Positions 13,250 to 15,566 of a stretch of 15,566 nt of DNA are shown piece after piece. The notes beneath the pieces are model-generated. The model did not search any database, was not told the origin of the DNA, and saw nothing but the letters and a program-made list of their open reading frames with translations. Numbering within the stretch: position 1 is the first letter of the stretch; every line of letters starts with the position of its first letter. A program made the translations under genes and the position numbers. This DNA is from Holosporales bacterium (GTDB lineage: Bacteria > Pseudomonadota > Alphaproteobacteria > BNTO01). Location: positions 1-15,566 of the forward strand of contig JAISXM010000080.1 in the NCBI GenBank assembly GCA_031270515.1. The letters are read 5' to 3'.

Positions 13250-14338
13250 TTATTCCGGGATACAGGATGTCGCGTCTTCGCAAAGATCTAATTTTACTTC
13301 CGGTATACAGGGTGTCGCGTCTTCTGCAGGACCTAAAAGATCTGCTTGCACGTATAGATCGCATATGTTAGAAAGCGCCCTGCTATCCATATTACGGAAG
13401 GCACGGCGAAGCTTGCATACTCTAGTATCTAGTTCAATCGCATCCATATCTGATTTCGCATATATGTCGATGATGATTTGAATATCTGATTCTTCCAAAC
13501 TGGAGAATTGAGTTAAAATCTCGTTTCTTAGAAATTCTCTCACAGCTGGAGTGCATACTGGGAGACGCTCCTTATATGGTATCCTGGGAGTAAATCTCGC
13601 ATCGGAGACCACGCGCGCTTGAGGTTCGCTTGTTGTAGCTGGCATCGCCGCAGGTAGACTGGGGACCGCGCACACTTGAGGTTCGCTTGTTCTGAACGCT
13701 GGCATCGCCGCAGGTAGACTGGGGGCCTCGAACGTTAGATCGTCTTCAGAAATTAGAGGGATACAGCCCGTATACGCTTGAGGCTCGTCTTCTTCAGACG
13801 TTGGTATGTCGAGAACCGTACACGCTGGAAGTTCGCTTGTTCTGAACGCTGGCATCGCCGCAAATGACATGCCGGGGACCACGCGCGCTTGAGGTTCGCT
13901 TGTTGTAGCTGGCATCGCCGCAGGTAGACTGGAGTCCACGCTACTGAGATCTTCTTCAGAAATTAGAGGTATAGGTAGACAGGCCGTATACGCTGGAAGT
14001 ACGCTTGTTGTGGAAGCTGGCATCGCCGCAAATGACATGCCGGGGACCGCGCACACTTGAGGTTCGCCTTCTCCATACGTTGGAATGTCATCTCTCCTGG
14101 GGAACCGTGCGCGCTCGGGGCTCGTTCTGACCTCTGGTAGGTGCATTGTAATCGTGCGTGCGCAAGGACTTTGTGAGATGTTTATACATGCACTCGAACC
14201 ATCTAGTGAGACAACTTTAAATCGGCCTCCTATAAAACCTGCTGGGATATCGATCTTTAGCGCATTTGAGGGGATGCTCGAATTGAGGGATTCCGCCGCA
14301 ACAAGCGTGGCTAATGCTAATAAAAATTTCATCTTCAT
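13250..14338 (-). CDS. Secreted repeat protein of unknown function (intact paralogue)
   Basis: A 362-residue protein with a clear signal peptide (MKMKFLLALATLVAAES). The parts in order are: a small N-terminal domain (about 20-75, with IDIPAGFIGGRFKVVSLDG); a repeat region (about 90-245) built from units with LPAAMPATTSEPQARVVP and variants FAAMPAFRTSEPQVCAVP, spaced by acidic LISEEDL-type stretches and single Cys residues; and a charged helical C-terminal domain (about 255-340, RNEILTQFSSLEESDIQIII). It ends with a duplicated EDATxCIPE motif. The start has GGAG 7 bases upstream. No family was recognised. Tandem expansion, export and a decayed paralogue next door fit a fast-evolving surface or secreted host-interaction protein, but that is inference. 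The Cys residues could form disulphides in the periplasm or outside. Confidence 0.7.
   Translation of the reverse strand: MKMKFLLALATLVAAESLNSSIPSNALKIDIPAGFIGGRFKVVSLDGSSACINISQSPCARTITMHLPEVRTSPERARFPRRDDIPTYGEGEPQVCAVPGMSFAAMPASTTSVLPAYTACLPIPLISEEDLSSVDSSLPAAMPATTSEPQARVVPGMSFAAMPAFRTSELPACTVLDIPTSEEDEPQAYTGCIPLISEDDLTFEAPSLPAAMPAFRTSEPQVCAVPSLPAAMPATTSEPQARVVSDARFTPRIPYKERLPVCTPAVREFLRNEILTQFSSLEESDIQIIIDIYAKSDMDAIELDTRVCKLRRAFRNMDSRALSNICDLYVQADLLGPAEDATPCIPEVKLDLCEDATSCIPE
13600..14060 (-). repeat. Coding repeats in the secreted protein gene
   Basis: The core GCTGGCATCGCCGCA recurs five times on the plus strand (near 13638, 13698, 13848, 13908 and 14015). It is flanked by longer near-identical blocks, for instance CGCGCGCTTGAGGTTCGCTT at two places. 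Spacing alternates between short and long units, which points to unequal recombination rather than simple slippage. Confidence 0.8.
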
Positions 14339-14376
14339 AAAATAACTCCATTATGGAAAAAAATTGATTCTTAGGA

Positions 14377-14405
14377 AGAGTAGCAATGTGTCGCAAAAAA
14401 GTCAA
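14377..14405 (-). promoter_or_regulatory. Candidate promoter of the secreted repeat protein gene
   Basis: On the minus strand TTGACT (14400-14405, five of six) is 17 bases from TACTCT (14377-14382, three of six). It aligns base for base in position with the promoter of the decayed paralogue (15500-15528), including ATTGCTA just before and into the -10 box. Confidence 0.45.
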
Positions 14406-14455
14406 TTGTATTCGAGTATAAAATTAAAAAAACAAATTCTGAGCATCTTAGACCT

Positions 14456-14546
14456 GTATACCTTCACATAAAAACAATTTGATTTCTATCCTAGTCTAAA
14501 CCTTGTAATGCAACGAATTTTAAATTGTTTGTTATGGGGACCCGGT
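14456..14546 (+). repeat. Palindromic dispersed repeat, family C, copy 6
   Basis: A well-preserved copy. The left arm CATAAAAACAATTTGATTTC, centre TCCTAGTCTAAACCTTG and right arm AACGAATTTTAAATTGTTTG are followed by TTATGGGGACCCGG. The left outer end is GTATACC. It lies between the intact gene's promoter and the end of the decayed paralogue. Confidence 0.85.
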
Positions 14547-14661
14547 GCTGCGAAAGCCCTTTTGGGCCGTTGATTTCTGCTGTATTAATGCAATTTTCGC
14601 AACAGGTCGAACATGAACGTTGGAGCCAATTAAGTAAAACACGGCTTAACCGAAGTATTAT
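14547..14661. other. Short gene-free stretch past the decayed gene
   Basis: No gene seen. It contains a small GCCC-tttt-GGGC hairpin (14556-14567). The part from about 14628 (AATTAAGTAAAAC... ACCGAAGTATTAT) is homologous to the 3' flank of the intact gene (about 13218-13253), so the duplication that made the two paralogues included downstream sequence. Confidence 0.5.
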
Positions 14662-15460
14662 CTAAAGTACACAGGGTATAGTTTCCTCGTAAAAACTTGA
14701 TTCTGCTTCCCAACATATACGGAAGATGTCTATACGCTCTATTTCAGATGCACGAGGCAAGGCCGCTTTAAATCTGCTTGCTATAGAAGTTGGTCTCCCC
14801 GCACCTGAATCTAATCCCAAATACAGAGGAGATGCGTTGAGTATATGCTTCCGGCATAGTGGAGTAAGCAGCGAGAAGCTTGCCTTCTATAAAAGCTATC
14901 AAATATGGATTGGGTACTGGGCGACGCGCCTCTGCTCTTCTAGAAGTAGATTCCACATCGGGGGCCGTGGGCGCGTTTGCCATAGCTGGTGTCGCAGATA
15001 GACAGGGGATCATGGACGCTAGAGGCTAGCTTGCTTCATCAGTTGATCTCTCATAGGAGACCATGGACCTTCAAGGCCTGTCTGCACTATCAGTTTGTTC
15101 CGTATCTAGATCGGGAAAGGATACTCTAGGCCTGTCTGCTCGATCAGTTCGCTCCGCATCTAGGCCGGGGAAGGACACTCTAGGCCTGCCTGCTCGATCA
15201 GTTCGTTCCGTAGCTGGACCGGAGGCGGGCCTTCTAGGCATATCTGCTCTCTTCCTTGAAGTAAATGTGATCTCGATTGCGTTATAATCTTGTGGAATGT
15301 TACACTCGAGAACTTTCGCACCGGAGATTGACACGACGACAAGCTCGTCGCCTGATATACGTCGCGGTATATCAAAGCCAAACTTCATCGGTCCTGCACT
15401 AAAACTGACATCTCCCGCTGCAACAAGCGTGGCGAACGCGAATAAAAATTTCATCTTCAT
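14662..15460 (-). pseudogene. Decayed paralogue of the secreted repeat protein
   Basis: It starts exactly like the intact gene: the same GGAGTTATTTTATGAAGATG context and the signal peptide MKMKFLFAFATLVAAG. An equivalent N-terminal domain follows (FGFDIPRRISGDELVVVSIS against LKIDIPAGFIGGRFKVVSLD). The next part is an Arg/Asp-rich region of 18-residue repeats (RTDRADRPRVSFPDLD). The frame meets TGA at 15071-15073 and TAG at 15026-15028. It then continues open in the same frame with PCLSATPAMANAP and RRPVPNPYLIAFIEGKLLA, comparable to RLPVCTPAVREFLRNEILT in the intact copy. After a frameshift near 14800-14830, a second frame gives SRFKAALPRASEIERIDIFR and ends EETIPCVL, matching LRRAFRNMDSRALSNICDLY and EDATPCIPE, with a stop at 14662-14664. 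Two stops and a frameshift mark it as a pseudogene. The first 129 codons could still be expressed as a short secreted protein. Confidence 0.75.
15023..15235 (-). repeat. 54-bp tandem repeats in the decayed paralogue
   Basis: Full units at 15074-15127, 15128-15181 and 15182-15235 begin AGGCCTGTCTGC or a close variant. A diverged, 3-bp shorter unit at 15023-15073 also belongs. Each full unit encodes 18 residues. Both in-frame stops fall at its two ends, TGA at the junction with the next unit and TAG inside the diverged unit. The repeat sequence is unrelated to that of the intact paralogue. Confidence 0.85.
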
Positions 15461-15499
15461 AAAATAACTCCCACAAGACAAATCGCCCCCCTAAATAAG

Positions 15500-15528
15500 A
15501 TGATAGCAATATACTAGTACATAATCAA
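15500..15528 (-). promoter_or_regulatory. Promoter of the decayed paralogue
   Basis: On the minus strand TTGATT (15523-15528) and TATCAT (15500-15505, five of six) are 17 bases apart, with a leader of about 30 bases. The promoter remains good although the gene is broken, so the locus is probably still transcribed. Confidence 0.6.
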
Positions 15529-15566
15529 TATTATTCTGTGCAGGTTCATAACATATGAGACAACTA

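Noticed and set aside
214..14570. Shared 11-base word ACGGCCCAAAA (214-224) and its complement (14560-14570)
   Set aside because: It lies next to family C copies but at different distances and in different relative orientation. It is too short to call a repeat by itself.
14768..15013. 81-codon minus-strand frame as a separate small gene
   Set aside because: It is in the same frame as the upstream broken gene and is homologous to the corresponding part of the intact paralogue, so it is a segment of the pseudogene.

Overview
The window looks like chromosome from a host-associated alphaproteobacterium. DnaK and the diverged AddB helicase-nuclease subunit are of alphaproteobacterial type. Coding density is interrupted by families of short palindromic intergenic repeats, several genes carry in-frame tandem repeats, and one gene is visibly decaying. 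These traits are common in intracellular lineages such as Rickettsiales and Holosporales, but the order cannot be fixed from the sequence alone.

Layout. 1-500: a possible C-terminal gene fragment and three dispersed repeats. 501-2297 (-): TolC-family outer-membrane channel. 2298-2554: divergent intergenic region with a 33-bp tandem duplication encoding two 8-codon mini-ORFs. 2555-5221 (+): AddB. 5448-6170 (+): Pro/Gln-rich lipoprotein with a dyad in its promoter spacer and a clear intrinsic terminator. 6528-6604 (-): tRNA-Arg(UCU) with encoded CCA. 6703-8610 (-): exported or lipid-anchored protein with two parvulin-like halves. 9097-9993 (+): cation diffusion facilitator, convergent with dnaK at 10049-11944 (-). 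The dnaK upstream region holds a CIRCE-like inverted repeat, a 17-bp-spaced promoter and two tandem arrays, one made of five 16-bp palindromes. 12260-15460 (-): exported permuted papain-like (NlpC/P60, YiiX-type) protein, a secreted repeat protein of unknown function, and a decayed paralogue of that repeat protein.

How it fits together. Most protein genes belong to the cell envelope or to protein quality control: TolC (export), the parvulin protein (periplasmic folding), two exported small proteins, a cysteine-peptidase-like exported protein, metal efflux, and DnaK. The genes look like single transcription units, each with its own promoter, rather than one operon. Three promoters share a TTGATT -35 box with exactly 17-bp spacing.

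The observations most worth following are: (a) six copies of one roughly 75-100 bp palindromic element in intergenic positions; (b) the CIRCE-like site plus palindrome array at dnaK; (c) the secreted repeat-protein family with one intact and one degenerating copy sharing promoter, ribosome binding site and signal peptide; (d) the tandem mini-ORFs in front of addB; and (e) the hairpin that includes the ribosome binding site of the papain-like gene. No CRISPR array, insertion sequence with transposase, or phage module was seen.
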